This document shows, piece by piece, positions 1 through 8,885 of a stretch of DNA of 64,000 bases. The notes under the pieces were generated by a model, which was not told the origin of the DNA, searched no databases, and saw only the letters and a list, made by a program, of their open reading frames with translations. Position 1 is the stretch's first letter. Each line of letters opens with the position of its first letter. A program made the translations under genes and the position numbers. Origin of the DNA: an uncultured Rubripirellula sp. (GTDB lineage Bacteria; Planctomycetota; Planctomycetia; Pirellulales; Pirellulaceae); contig CALIBL010000001.1 of NCBI GenBank assembly GCA_938045805.1, positions 1 to 64,000 of the forward strand, given 5' to 3'.

Positions 1-969
1 GAAGCGGATTGGCGAATTGGTCTTTCCGGCACACCGCTCGAGAATCACCTGGGTGAGCTATGGAGCCTATTTCGCACTTTGAGTCCGGGGCTTCTGGGTT
101 CCTGGGATCGCTTTCGGCAGCGATTTGCTGATCCGATTGAAAGATTGAAGGATGATGAGAAGCGTAAGTCTCTCGCTCAGCTAGTTCGACCATTCATTTT
201 GAGACGAACAAAAGATCGGGTGCTGACAGAGTTGCCACCGAGAACGGAAATTACTCTTCACGCTGAGTTGAGCGTTGGCGAGAGAAACCGTTACGAAGAT
301 GCACGATTGGCAGCATTAACTGAATTGAGCGGCACTGGTGGTGAGGAAGGTGCTGGGCAGCAGCGAATCCGGACTTTGGCTTGGTTGACCAAATTGCGTC
401 AGCTAGCGTGTCACCCGAGGCTAGTTGATCAAAGCTGGAAGAAAGGTTCGGCAAAACTGGATCTTTTACTCTCTCTTGTGGAGGAACTTCGCGAAGGGAA
501 CCACCGAGCATTGATTTTTAGCCAGTTTGTTAAGCACTTGTCATTGATCAGACAGGCTTTGGATGATCGAGATGTCCAATATCAATATCTTGATGGAGCA
601 ACCCCTGCGAAAGAGCGCCAGCGGCGAGTTGATGCATTTCAAGATGGCGAAGGTGATCTCTTTTTGATTTCACTGAAGGCCGGCGGGACTGGTTTGAACC
701 TCACTGGTGCAGACTATGTCATTCATCTTGATCCTTGGTGGAACCCTGCTGTTGAAGATCAGGCAACCGATCGAGCTCATCGAATTGGTCAAGAGCGTCC
801 TGTGACGGTTTATCGTTTGGTGACCGTGGGAACCATTGAAGAGCAGATCTTGGCATTGCACGCAGATAAACGAGAACTGGTGGCCGGTGTGCTTGATGGT
901 ACGGATCTCGCTGCAAAGATGGACACAGAAATGTTGATTCGGTTGATCAAAGAAGGCGCTGCGGGATAG
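1..969 (+). CDS. SNF2-family DNA-dependent ATPase/helicase, C-terminal part (5' end outside window)
   Basis: The frame is open from the first base and gives 322 residues of a Swi2/Snf2 ATPase. The first visible block, LSGTPLENHLGELWSLF, is the family's motif III region, so the Walker A and DEAH boxes lie upstream of the window. Then come RRTKDRVLTELPP and the helicase C lobe: LIFSQF (motif IV), SLKAGGTGLNL (motif V) and DRAHRIGQ (motif VI with its arginine finger). Bacterial members of this group (RapA/HepA-like or YwqA-like) remodel nucleic-acid-protein complexes using ATP. The exact target cannot be told from the C-terminal half. A TTG at base 79 is only an internal codon, because the reading frame and the motif extend before it. 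It ends 344 nt before recA on the same strand, with a likely separate recA promoter in between. Confidence 0.93.
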   Translation, partial: EADWRIGLSGTPLENHLGELWSLFRTLSPGLLGSWDRFRQRFADPIERLKDDEKRKSLAQLVRPFILRRTKDRVLTELPPRTEITLHAELSVGERNRYEDARLAALTELSGTGGEEGAGQQRIRTLAWLTKLRQLACHPRLVDQSWKKGSAKLDLLLSLVEELREGNHRALIFSQFVKHLSLIRQALDDRDVQYQYLDGATPAKERQRRVDAFQDGEGDLFLISLKAGGTGLNLTGADYVIHLDPWWNPAVEDQATDRAHRIGQERPVTVYRLVTVGTIEEQILALHADKRELVAGVLDGTDLAAKMDTEMLIRLIKEGAAG

Positions 970-1189
970 GCTTTGGAAACGCAGGAGGCGAACGATGGTA
1001 ATCTGGAAGGTTGGCACGCAGTATCTCTCACAATATTTGCGGCGACATCATTGATCTTTCGAGAAAAAAGTTTGTTCGCTTTGACCAAAGGTGTCTCAGC
1101 CTTGGACGAGACTCATTGGTGTGATGGGGGAGCGACCGAAGACCACCCTCGTCTGACTTGTCTGCTCGTAACGGTATCCTGATCTCAGG
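970..1189. other. Intergenic stretch before the recA promoter
   Basis: No convincing gene. A 69-codon open frame is present but has no ribosome site and unconvincing composition. A copy of TCTCAG lies at 1094-1099, upstream of two TCTCAGG copies in the recA promoter. I see no terminator hairpin with a T-run after the helicase gene. Confidence 0.4.
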
Positions 1190-1218
1190 TTGTCTCAGGC
1201 AGCGAGATACGGTACTAT
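1190..1218 (+). promoter_or_regulatory. Likely sigma-70-type promoter of recA with a direct repeat
   Basis: TTGTCT (1190-1195) and TACTAT (1213-1218) are separated by exactly 17 nt, giving a start point near 1225 and a leader of about 90 nt before recA. TCTCAGG occurs at 1183-1189 and again at 1193-1199, one helical turn apart and flanking or overlapping the -35 box, which would suit a repressor operator. Calling it an SOS operator is inference: the LexA site of this lineage is not known to me. Confidence 0.45.
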
Positions 1219-1313
1219 ATAGATGTTCACTACTGGGTGGTTTGCAGTCGTTTTGATTGCCAAATTCCCGTTCGTTTTAGGTCTTCATTTATTTTTCGAC
1301 AAAGGTCTGAGTG

Positions 1314-2420
1314 ATGGCAAAGAAGGCAAAAGCATCGACAAAAAGTAAGGTCGACCCAGGAATGAAGGCAATCCTAGAGCGGGAGCCAGGTCTAAAAACA
1401 ACACTTGAGCAGATTGATAAAACCTTCGGTGACGGTGCAATCATGCCGCTCGGAGCGTCTCAACAGCTCACAATCGATGGGATACCGACGGGGAGTCTAA
1501 GTCTGGATATGGCCCTAGGAGGTCAAGGAATTCCACGAGGTAGGATGATTGAGGTGTACGGGCCTGAGTCGAGTGGTAAGACAACGCTTGCTCTTCATAT
1601 CGGTGCAGAAGCACAAAAGCTAGGTGGAATTGCCGCAATCATTGATGCTGAACATGCGTTTGATCCTAGTTGGGCGAAAAAGATTGGTGTGGAGCTCGAC
1701 ACGCTCTTAGTGAGCCAGCCCAGTAGTGGTGAAGAGGCGATGCAAATTTGTGAGATGCTCGTCAAAAGCAATGCGGTGGATGTCATTATTATCGACTCCG
1801 TTGCCGCGTTAGTTCCCAAGAAGGAATTAGAAGGTGAAATTGGTGACAGTCATGTGGGACTGCAAGCACGATTGATGAGTCAGTCTCTGAGAAAGCTTAC
1901 CGGGGCGATTGCTAAGAGTAAGTGTGCGGTGATCTTCATTAATCAGATACGTGAAAAAGTCGGTGTGATGTTTGGTAGTCCTGAAACCACGCCGGGCGGT
2001 CGAGCCCTCAAGTTCTACTGCTCATGCCGCATCGATGTGCGACGAATTGGTGCATTGAAAGATGGTGAAGAGCAAGTTGGACAGCGAGTGAAAACGAAGA
2101 TCGTTAAAAATAAGGTTGCACCTCCTTTCCGAGTGGCTGAATTCGACATGATGCACTCGAATGGAATTAGTTACGAAGGTGATCTCCTTGATCTTGGTGC
2201 GAATTTTAGCGTTGTTTCTCGTAGTGGTTCATGGTTCAAATACGGTGAGACTTACCTCGGGCAAGGTAAGGAGAAAGCTCGTAACTTCCTGATCGAGAAT
2301 CCCGAAATTGCTGAAGAGATTAAAGATGCTGTGATGATTGCAGGGGGATTGGGCGCAGCAGTCGAGAATCCTGCTGCTGATTCGATTGCAGAAGAAAAAG
2401 CAGCAATTCCAAACAGCTAA
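1314..2420 (+). CDS. recA: Recombinase RecA
   Basis: RecA polymerises on single-stranded DNA, drives ATP-dependent strand exchange and acts as co-protease for LexA-type repressors. The 368-residue product shows the Walker A loop GPESSGKTT, the Walker B run [12 protein letters not shown], the L1/L2 region with [21 protein letters not shown], and the C-terminal domain. Length is slightly above the usual 340-355 because of a basic N-terminal extension ([12 protein letters not shown]) and an Ala-rich, acidic tail. A GTG overlaps just upstream, but ATG at 1314 is preferred because AAAGG at 1301-1305 sits 8 nt before it. The gene is monocistronic: it has its own promoter-like sequence upstream and a strong hairpin terminator 38 nt after the stop. 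The downstream gene glnS faces it. Confidence 0.98.
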   Translation: MAKKAKASTKSKVDPGMKAILEREPGLKTTLEQIDKTFGDGAIMPLGASQQLTIDGIPTGSLSLDMALGGQGIPRGRMIEVYGPESSGKTTLALHIGAEAQKLGGIAAIIDAEHAFDPSWAKKIGVELDTLLVSQPSSGEEAMQICEMLVKSNAVDVIIIDSVAALVPKKELEGEIGDSHVGLQARLMSQSLRKLTGAIAKSKCAVIFINQIREKVGVMFGSPETTPGGRALKFYCSCRIDVRRIGALKDGEEQVGQRVKTKIVKNKVAPPFRVAEFDMMHSNGISYEGDLLDLGANFSVVSRSGSWFKYGETYLGQGKEKARNFLIENPEIAEEIKDAVMIAGGLGAAVENPAADSIAEEKAAIPNS

Positions 2421-2457
2421 CGCATCAGCGAAATTGATGCAGTGAATCACATCATAT

Positions 2458-2494
2458 AGGTCGCCAAGATATTCTTATCTTCGGCGACCTTTTT
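2458..2494 (+). terminator. Rho-independent terminator of recA
   Basis: AGGTCGCC (2458-2465) pairs with GGCGACCT (2483-2490), and inside it AAGATA pairs with TATCTT around a TTCT loop. This makes a 14-bp stem with a single bulged C, followed by a T-run. The T-run exists only on the plus side, so it serves recA and not the converging glnS. Confidence 0.85.
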
Positions 2495-2504
2495 CATGAA
2501 AACC

Positions 2505-4193
2505 TCAGTTTGTCGTCCCCTTGGCTTCCATTTTTCCCCAGGTGTCTCTGAGAGGGACAATTCGATTCATCACTATTTTTTCGTCCGTTGTGTCTTGATC
2601 AACGACGAAGTATCCAATTCGTTCGTATTGAACTTGTTCACCAACGGCATGGTTTCGAATTTCTGGCTCAGCATAGCCGGTTACTGTGCTGAGCGACTCC
2701 GGGTTAAGGCAATCGATATAGCTTTTGCCATCCTCTGAGGATCCTGGATTTTCAGTGGTGAAAAGACGATCGTAGAGTCGCACTTCGACTTTTTCCGCGT
2801 GTTCCTCGCTCACCCAGTGAATGGTGCCTTTAACCTTTCGGCCAGAGGTATCAGATCCACTACGGGTTTCTGGATCATAGGTGCAAAGAATTTCAGTGAT
2901 ATTTCCATCGGCATCTTTGACAACGTCATGGCAGTCAATGATGTATCCCGCTCGCAGTCGTACGGCACCACCTTTTTTCAACCTGAAAAACTTACGCGGT
3001 GCTTCTTCTTTGAAGTCGTCTCTGTCAATCAGAAGCGTTCCACTGAATGGGACGTTCCGCCGTCCATCCTCTGGGCGTTCCGGGTTGTTGATTGCTTCGG
3101 TGTACTCCACCTGACCTTCTGGCCAGTTGGTGATGGTGAGTCTCACGGGATTCAGTACAACCATCCGTCGAGGAGCGATCTTATTGAGATGTTCTCGTAC
3201 TGAATTCTCAAGTCGAATGATATCAATGGTACTATTGAACTTCGCTACTCCGACATCAGCGCAAAAATTGCGAATGGACTCAGGAGTGTAGCCTCTTCGA
3301 CGATAGCCACTGAGCGTTGGCATTCGAGGGTCGTCCCATCCGTTAACATACCCTTCTTTGACTAAGCGTAGCATGAACCTCTTGCCCACCAGTAGGCTGC
3401 TAAGTTTTAGTTTGGCAAACTCCATTTGTCTTGGGTGGTGGATGTTTAGTTTCTCGCAAAACCAGTTGTAAAGTGGGCGATGATTTTCAAATTCAAGGGT
3501 GCAGATGGAGAAGCTGATGTTTTCGATTGAATCACTTTGCCCATGGGTCCAATCGTATGTTGGGTAAATGCACCAAGTGTCTCCAGTTCGATGGTGGTTA
3601 GCTCTGAGGATTCGATACATGACGGGATCGCGCATGTTCATATTTGGCGACGACATATCGATCTTTGCTCGCAGTGATTTGGCACCATCCGGAAAATCAC
3701 CTGCTTTCATGCCGCGAAATAGTTCTAGGTTTTCCTCGGGCGTTCGGTCCCGAAAGGGACTGTTTTTCCCTGGTTCTGTGAGCGTTCCGCGGTATTCACG
3801 CATTTCCTCAGCAGAAAGATCGCAGACGTATGCGTCGCCACTCGCAATTAGTTTCTCGGCCCAGAGATACAGTTGATCAAAGTAATCGCTGGCGTAATGA
3901 AGGGCATCCCAATCAAAGCCGAGCCATTTAATGTCCTGCTTAATCGCCTCAACGTATTCGTTGTCTTCTTTGACGGGATTTGTGTCGTCAAAACGAAGGT
4001 TGCACTTTCCACCGTGTGACTTTGCTAATCCAAAGTTTAGGCAAATGCTTTTTGCGTGGCCGATGTGCAGGTAACCATTCGGTTCGGGAGGAAACCTAGT
4101 GTTTACATTTTGAAATCGGCCTTCTTTTAGATCCGCTTCGATTGCTTGCTCAATGAAGTTTTTGTTTTCGCGTTTGGGTTCGTTGTCATTCAT
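2505..4193 (-). CDS. glnS: Glutaminyl-tRNA synthetase
   Basis: Class I synthetase that charges tRNA-Gln with glutamine and ATP in the cytoplasm. The 562-residue product matches the usual 550-560. Visible marks: [16 protein letters not shown] with HIGH at residues 43-46, the tRNA acceptor contact region [26 protein letters not shown], and a C-terminal beta-barrel anticodon domain ending near TWGKMEAKG. The KMSKS-equivalent loop is odd. Where E. coli has VMSKR this protein has LVGKR at 268-272; the catalytic second lysine (K271) is kept, but Met-Ser is replaced by Val-Gly. ATG at 4193 is preferred over a TTG three codons upstream, with AGGA 10 nt before it. It lies 57 nt after the cytochrome gene and is probably co-transcribed with it. 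Confidence 0.96.
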   Translation of the reverse strand: MNDNEPKRENKNFIEQAIEADLKEGRFQNVNTRFPPEPNGYLHIGHAKSICLNFGLAKSHGGKCNLRFDDTNPVKEDNEYVEAIKQDIKWLGFDWDALHYASDYFDQLYLWAEKLIASGDAYVCDLSAEEMREYRGTLTEPGKNSPFRDRTPEENLELFRGMKAGDFPDGAKSLRAKIDMSSPNMNMRDPVMYRILRANHHRTGDTWCIYPTYDWTHGQSDSIENISFSICTLEFENHRPLYNWFCEKLNIHHPRQMEFAKLKLSSLLVGKRFMLRLVKEGYVNGWDDPRMPTLSGYRRRGYTPESIRNFCADVGVAKFNSTIDIIRLENSVREHLNKIAPRRMVVLNPVRLTITNWPEGQVEYTEAINNPERPEDGRRNVPFSGTLLIDRDDFKEEAPRKFFRLKKGGAVRLRAGYIIDCHDVVKDADGNITEILCTYDPETRSGSDTSGRKVKGTIHWVSEEHAEKVEVRLYDRLFTTENPGSSEDGKSYIDCLNPESLSTVTGYAEPEIRNHAVGEQVQYERIGYFVVDQDTTDEKIVMNRIVPLRDTWGKMEAKGTTN

Positions 4194-4250
4194 TGATCGC
4201 AATTCCTGGGTGCAGCAATTTCGAAGAGCTGAAGGCTTTCGCTTGTGGTT

Positions 4251-5765
4251 TTAGGTATTGGAGGGATCTGCCAACTCACCGTTAGTGGTGACTTGGTCGG
4301 AGGTGGGTTCAGGCAAGATTTCAGAATCGCTCGGTTGACCTAAGGAACGAACGAAATTAATGAGGTGCCAAATGTCATTTTCTTCGAATTCACCCTCGAC
4401 AAAAGTGGCGGCCGGCATGGGTGATCCCTCAATTCCCTGAATAATACGTCTGTAAAGATCCTCCGGCCGTGATCCTCCTCGGAAAATCCCCTCAGTGAAG
4501 TTGCGTGGCATAGCATTTTGTGGTTTGAGTGCGCCTCTAGCCAGCAAAGGTACCAATGCATCAAGATTTTCAGGCTTGAGTCCAACTCGTGAGGTCCAAT
4601 CTTTTGTCCAGTCGTCGTAGTCGGTTGTTTGTCCGTTTCCGAGTCCTTTTTCTCCGTGGCATTTTGCACAAGCTGCGACTTTCCCAACAAAAACTTGCTG
4701 GCCGCGATTGATTGACGCATGCAACGCATCAGCGAGACTCTTTTCACCCTTTCGCATTTGAACCATTTCTTCATATGAAGAAGGAACTGGAATGTCTTCG
4801 GGTGGGGTTGGTACCTCAATGATTTCGTCCTCAGCGTTGAGCCAAGCATCGGCAATATCAATTGCGTACTCTTCCGTATATTCCCATTCCTCTTGAAACC
4901 GTTCTAACGCTTCGAGTTGGCTTTCTTCCTCTTCACTCATTTCGTCTTTTTCGTCCAAGGATTCAATTTGTTCGTCCAGTGCACTGCGACTCTCTCGATT
5001 AGTCCAGGCAAGCTGTTTTCCGAGATCCGAATTAATCAGCCGGTCACCACCTTCAATGATGCCTTCCAGCATGCCCATGTCGATTTGTGTGCGTTCGTGT
5101 TGACCACGAAATGAAAGGTAAATTACGTAATCAACGAGAGCATCAATATCTTGATCTGTAATTCTTTCCGGCAACCAGTTCGCTGCGGATGGTCCCCTTT
5201 TAAGTTTTTCAAGATCCAGTAACTCCTGAACGCTCGTCATATTCGTTCCGGCGATACCATGAGTTATTAGGTTACGAAGATCGCTCTTCGTCGGTTTCGA
5301 TCCGCGTTGAGTTGATTTGAATTTGAATACTCCCATGCGATAATCTCTCGGATATGGCATTTGGTCTGCGCCAATAGGACCACGACCATTTCCAGACACT
5401 CCGTGGCAGTTCGCGCAAAGGAGTCGGTACAGACCTCTGCCTTCAGCGTCTGCTGGGCCTGATGCACGGTGAAGGTTATCTATCGAGACAATCGAAGCAA
5501 AATCTTCGTCGTCTAGAATGGCTTGAGGCATCGTTGGGTTATCTGGTGTGCCAAACATGGTTTCAACGACCCAGAAAGCATCCTTCGATGCCTGTTGCAT
5601 CGGTAAATCATTTTGGATTTGATACTTGGTCGAATGCACCAAATTTGGCTCGAATTGGATCAATTCATCAGGGATGTTTTCCTCGTTAGAGCATCCAATA
5701 GTGAGGATTATGACAGCAAGTACCGGTAGCAGTTTCGGACCGCAAAATGACTGAAGTTGTCGCAT
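4251..5765 (-). CDS. Dihaem c-type cytochrome lipoprotein
   Basis: A 504-residue secreted electron carrier. The N-terminus is a lipoprotein signal with lipobox LTIGC (lipidated C25). Two class I cytochrome c domains follow: CANCH at 117-121 with a downstream GIAGTNM that could give the methionine ligand, and CAKCH at 366-370 followed by GEKGLGNG and a later EGSPMPAATF. Between them lies a strongly acidic, Glu-rich helical linker (about 255-330). By family knowledge it would be anchored on the periplasmic face of a membrane and shuttle electrons in a respiratory chain; the partner is not visible here. Its place between two tRNA synthetase genes, gltX upstream and glnS downstream, gives no functional clue. 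Confidence 0.9.
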   Translation of the reverse strand: MRQLQSFCGPKLLPVLAVIILTIGCSNEENIPDELIQFEPNLVHSTKYQIQNDLPMQQASKDAFWVVETMFGTPDNPTMPQAILDDEDFASIVSIDNLHRASGPADAEGRGLYRLLCANCHGVSGNGRGPIGADQMPYPRDYRMGVFKFKSTQRGSKPTKSDLRNLITHGIAGTNMTSVQELLDLEKLKRGPSAANWLPERITDQDIDALVDYVIYLSFRGQHERTQIDMGMLEGIIEGGDRLINSDLGKQLAWTNRESRSALDEQIESLDEKDEMSEEEESQLEALERFQEEWEYTEEYAIDIADAWLNAEDEIIEVPTPPEDIPVPSSYEEMVQMRKGEKSLADALHASINRGQQVFVGKVAACAKCHGEKGLGNGQTTDYDDWTKDWTSRVGLKPENLDALVPLLARGALKPQNAMPRNFTEGIFRGGSRPEDLYRRIIQGIEGSPMPAATFVEGEFEENDIWHLINFVRSLGQPSDSEILPEPTSDQVTTNGELADPSNT

Positions 5766-6091
5766 GGTTTTAGTGATGTCAGCAAGAGGTATGTGAAGCT
5801 ACGAGGGTTCGGCCAATCACTTGGCTTAGTTTGTTGCCCTTGCACGGTATTATTTTTTTGGACGGACAACGCTCCGCTATCCGACTGAGGGAACCACATT
5901 GGCGGATACTCAGTGAACCCGATATTGTAGATAACTGGCATCTTTCTGAAATGCCTAACCCTTTCCAGCTAGCTCAAAATCAGCAGCGGCAAATCATTTC
6001 AACCGCTCAGACGGTACCTCGAAGCGAAGTGAATGAGAGCCCCGCAAATGGCTCTGTCTTCTTTCTTGAGCCAGGAAGCTGGGGCAGGACA
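5766..6091. other. Intergenic region between gltX and the cytochrome gene
   Basis: No gene is supported; open frames here on either strand have no ribosome site and no recognisable product. Two small inverted repeats occur: GCCAA/TTGGC at 5812-5816 and 5821-5825, and AGAGCC/GGCTCT at 6036-6041 and 6050-6055. Neither has a proper T-run on the minus strand, so read-through from gltX into the cytochrome gene is possible. Confidence 0.4.
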
Positions 6092-7642
6092 TTACTTGGC
6101 AGACAAGCTCGCGGCGTCTCTGAGACGCTGAACGGTCTTTGGTTGCCCAAGAATTGCGAGGGTTTCAAACATGCCAAACCCTGCAGTTCGACCAGTGGTC
6201 GCAACCCTTAGTGCGTGGATGATCGCTCGGAGCTTGATACCCTGGGACTCGCAATAAGCTTGAATTGTTTCTTCAATGTTCGATACTTCATAGCTTTCTA
6301 ATCCTTCCAAGCGATCGGCGATGCCGAGTAGGCGAGTGGGGGCAGATTCGTCTTGTTGGATTCGTTTTTCAAACGCAGTTTCATCGATTGGGTATTGGTC
6401 GGAGAAGAAGTATTCGTAGTCGATAATGTCGCCCGCAATGGTGAGTCGATCATTGGCCTCTTTGACGACTTCGGCAAGAGTAGCTTCTGAGCCTGCCAAT
6501 TCAAGTAATCCTGCCGATCGGGCGTATGGAGTGGTAGCATTGATGCGATCTTGCAATGGTTGTGCCGCGAAGGACCGAGCTTGAAAGGCAACCAACTTAC
6601 GTGGGTCAAATGAAGCAGGAGCTTTGTTCACTCGCTCCAGAGAGAAGTGTTCGATCATTTCCGCTGTCGTGAATGTTTCACGTTCGCCATCCAGTGACCA
6701 GCCAAGCAGTAGTAGGTAGTTGAGGACTGCTTCGGCGCAAAAACCTACCTCGCGGTAGAAATCCACAATGACTGGGTTGAAGGTGTCAGCTTCCGTTTCG
6801 ATGCCGCATCGATCGGCGATCTCAAGACCGCGTTCCAAGAGTTCAGCGAAGTCCTTATTCTTTTGGTATTTGGCAAGCTTGCGTTTGCTGAGTTTTGCTG
6901 ATCCACCAGGCTCTGCGACATAGGGGAGGTGAGCGTAATGGGGTCTCGAGAGACCAAGTGCTTCGACAATGAAGATTTGACGAGGCGTATTGGATAAGTG
7001 TTCCTCGGCACGCACAACGTGTGTGATTTCGAAGTCTGCGTCGTCAACGACACTCGCTAGGTGGTAGAGGCAGCTTCCGTCAGGTCGCTGAATGACGGTG
7101 TCTTGCTCTTTAGCCCACTCGAAACGTACTTCACCGCGTATCAGGTCTTGTATTACGCATTCACCTTCTCTTGGCATCTTGAGTCGCACGGTTCGGGGTC
7201 GACCTTCTGCTTCGTATGCAGCTGCCTGTTCGTCCGTGTTCGCGGCCCAGCGCCGATCATAGAAGAATCGTTCGCCCCTTTTCTCTGCCGCTTCTCTTTC
7301 CTGTTGAAGTTCTTCAGGCCTGGCATAGTCACGATAGGCGTGCCCGGAACCGAGTAATTGTTCTACCGCTTGGGTGTATCGATCTGCTCGCTGTGATTGG
7401 TAGTAGGGTGCATGGGGGCCATCGATTCCCGGCCCCTCGTCCCAATCCAATCCGAGCCAGCGGAAGCCTTCTAGAATTGGTTCGAGCGCTTCGGCGACGT
7501 TTCGCCCGGCATCGGTATCATCAATTCGCAGAATGAACTGCCCACCAGATTGTTTTGCCAAGAGCCAATTGAAGAGTGCTGTACGAACACCGCCAATATG
7601 AAGATAGCCAGTGGGGCTGGGGGCAAACCGTGTGCGAATCAT
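6092..7642 (-). CDS. gltX: Glutamyl-tRNA synthetase
   Basis: Class I synthetase that attaches glutamate to tRNA-Glu. The 516-residue protein begins [20 protein letters not shown] with the HIGH box, keeps [29 protein letters not shown] of the catalytic core in shortened form, and has a KMSKS loop of KLSKRK. The C-terminal helical cage binds the anticodon. Because a true glutaminyl-tRNA synthetase is also encoded nearby, this enzyme is probably discriminating (tRNA-Glu only), which is inference. ATG at 7642 is the natural start because the HIGH region begins within a few residues. It lies 98 nt after ruvB on the same strand. Confidence 0.97.
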   Translation of the reverse strand: MIRTRFAPSPTGYLHIGGVRTALFNWLLAKQSGGQFILRIDDTDAGRNVAEALEPILEGFRWLGLDWDEGPGIDGPHAPYYQSQRADRYTQAVEQLLGSGHAYRDYARPEELQQEREAAEKRGERFFYDRRWAANTDEQAAAYEAEGRPRTVRLKMPREGECVIQDLIRGEVRFEWAKEQDTVIQRPDGSCLYHLASVVDDADFEITHVVRAEEHLSNTPRQIFIVEALGLSRPHYAHLPYVAEPGGSAKLSKRKLAKYQKNKDFAELLERGLEIADRCGIETEADTFNPVIVDFYREVGFCAEAVLNYLLLLGWSLDGERETFTTAEMIEHFSLERVNKAPASFDPRKLVAFQARSFAAQPLQDRINATTPYARSAGLLELAGSEATLAEVVKEANDRLTIAGDIIDYEYFFSDQYPIDETAFEKRIQQDESAPTRLLGIADRLEGLESYEVSNIEETIQAYCESQGIKLRAIIHALRVATTGRTAGFGMFETLAILGQPKTVQRLRDAASLSAK

Positions 7643-7693
7643 CGCGGTTGGGACCTAAGTGGGTGTAGTAAGTATTAAGTGAGCAGAGGATAC

Positions 7694-7734
7694 ACCAACC
7701 ACCATGCGTTGTTACAGGGTACCGTTTGGTTGGT
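7694..7734 (-). terminator. Inverted repeat after ruvB, weak terminator candidate
   Basis: ACCAACCA (7694-7701) and TGGTTGGT (7727-7734) form a perfect 8-bp stem with a 25-nt loop just after the ruvB stop. No T-run follows on the minus strand, so it could equally be a processing or stabilising element between ruvB and gltX. Confidence 0.3.
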
Positions 7735-7740
7735 AAGCGG

Positions 7741-8763
7741 TTACGGCTTCGGGATGGTTTTTCCTAAGTGCCGGTAGGCTTTTTCTGTTGCGATGCGGCC
7801 GCGTCGCGTTCGCACCATCAATTCGCTACGGAGCAGAAACGGTTCGACTTCGTCTTCAAGGGTATCGCTACTCACATTCATCGTGTGAGCGATCGCCTCC
7901 AAACCCGTGGGACCTCCCGCGAATATCCGCATCAACGTATCGAGATAATTGCGGTCTTGCTTGTCGAGTCCCAATGAGTCGATGCCGATCATGTCTAACG
8001 CGGCAGCGGTGATTTCTTGATCTACCTTGCTGTTGGTTTTGCTTTGTGCGTAATCTCGAACCCAGAGTAAACGGTTGTTAGCGAGTCGAGGTGTGCTTCG
8101 ACTCCTCGCCGCAATCACCTTGGCAGAATCGTGGTCCACGGCAATTTGCAATTTTACTGAATTGCGAAGGACAATTTCTCTTAGTTCCTCCACCGTGTAC
8201 CAGCCGAGATGTTCTCGGATTTGAAAGCGATCTCTGAGTGGGGCACTTAGCATTCCGGCGCGGGTCGTCGCGCCAATCAGAGTGAAAGGTTGAATTTCAT
8301 AATTTAAGGTTCTTGCGTTGACACCTTCCCCGAGGACGATGTCGATCCGAAAATCCTCCATTGCGGTATACAAGTATTCTTCAACCGTCTTGGGGACACG
8401 ATGAATCTCATCAATGAAAAGTACACTCCCTTCTGACAGGTTGGTTAGGTAAGGGAGCAGGTCCTTGGGAGCTTTCAGACCCGCTCCGTTCGCCATTTGC
8501 ACCGTCGTTCCCATCTCCGCTGGAATCACGGTTGCAAAGGTTGTTTTTCCGAGTCCCGGGGGGCCATCAAACAGAAGGTGCCCTAACGGCTCACCTCTCT
8601 GTTTCGCTGCTTCGATCGCAATCCTAAGTCGTTCGATCACATCACGCTGACCGACCATTTCATCCATCAGCTTTGGACGTAGAGAATGATCTTGCTCACG
8701 TGGGATACCGTCAGCTTGTGTCGTTTCAGGGTCGGATTGCTGATAGACTGCTTCTCTGGCCAT
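7741..8763 (-). CDS. ruvB: Holliday junction branch migration helicase RuvB
   Basis: RuvB is the hexameric AAA+ motor that, with RuvA, drives branch migration of Holliday junctions. Visible marks: DGPPGLGKTT (Walker A), VLFIDEIHR (Walker B), IGATTRAGMLSAPLRDRF (sensor 1 and arginine finger region), then the helical lid and a C-terminal winged helix with GPTGLEAIA. The ATG at 8763 (MAREAVYQQ) gives 340 residues, the family norm. A start 34 codons upstream would add an atypical tail and leave only 20 nt to the divergent bioA. ruvA and ruvC are not next to it. It heads the minus-strand block ruvB-gltX-cytochrome-glnS. Confidence 0.97.
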   Translation of the reverse strand: MAREAVYQQSDPETTQADGIPREQDHSLRPKLMDEMVGQRDVIERLRIAIEAAKQRGEPLGHLLFDGPPGLGKTTFATVIPAEMGTTVQMANGAGLKAPKDLLPYLTNLSEGSVLFIDEIHRVPKTVEEYLYTAMEDFRIDIVLGEGVNARTLNYEIQPFTLIGATTRAGMLSAPLRDRFQIREHLGWYTVEELREIVLRNSVKLQIAVDHDSAKVIAARSRSTPRLANNRLLWVRDYAQSKTNSKVDQEITAAALDMIGIDSLGLDKQDRNYLDTLMRIFAGGPTGLEAIAHTMNVSSDTLEDEVEPFLLRSELMVRTRRGRIATEKAYRHLGKTIPKP

Positions 8764-8885
8764 ATTGAGACTTTGTTGCTGTGCCGTGTTGCTGTGCGGT
8801 TCCGCACTTGGAGGCTGCGTGTTACTGTCATCGTACTCCTTTCGACGGAATTCTGCGAACCGCAAAAGTTCTTTTTCACTTCCCC

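Noticed and set aside
973-1182. 69-codon open frame between the helicase and recA
   Set aside because: No ribosome site, no recognisable protein, and it runs into the recA promoter region.
5831-6211. 126-codon frame on the plus strand
   Set aside because: Overlaps the 3' end of gltX in antisense and has no ribosome site or known motif.
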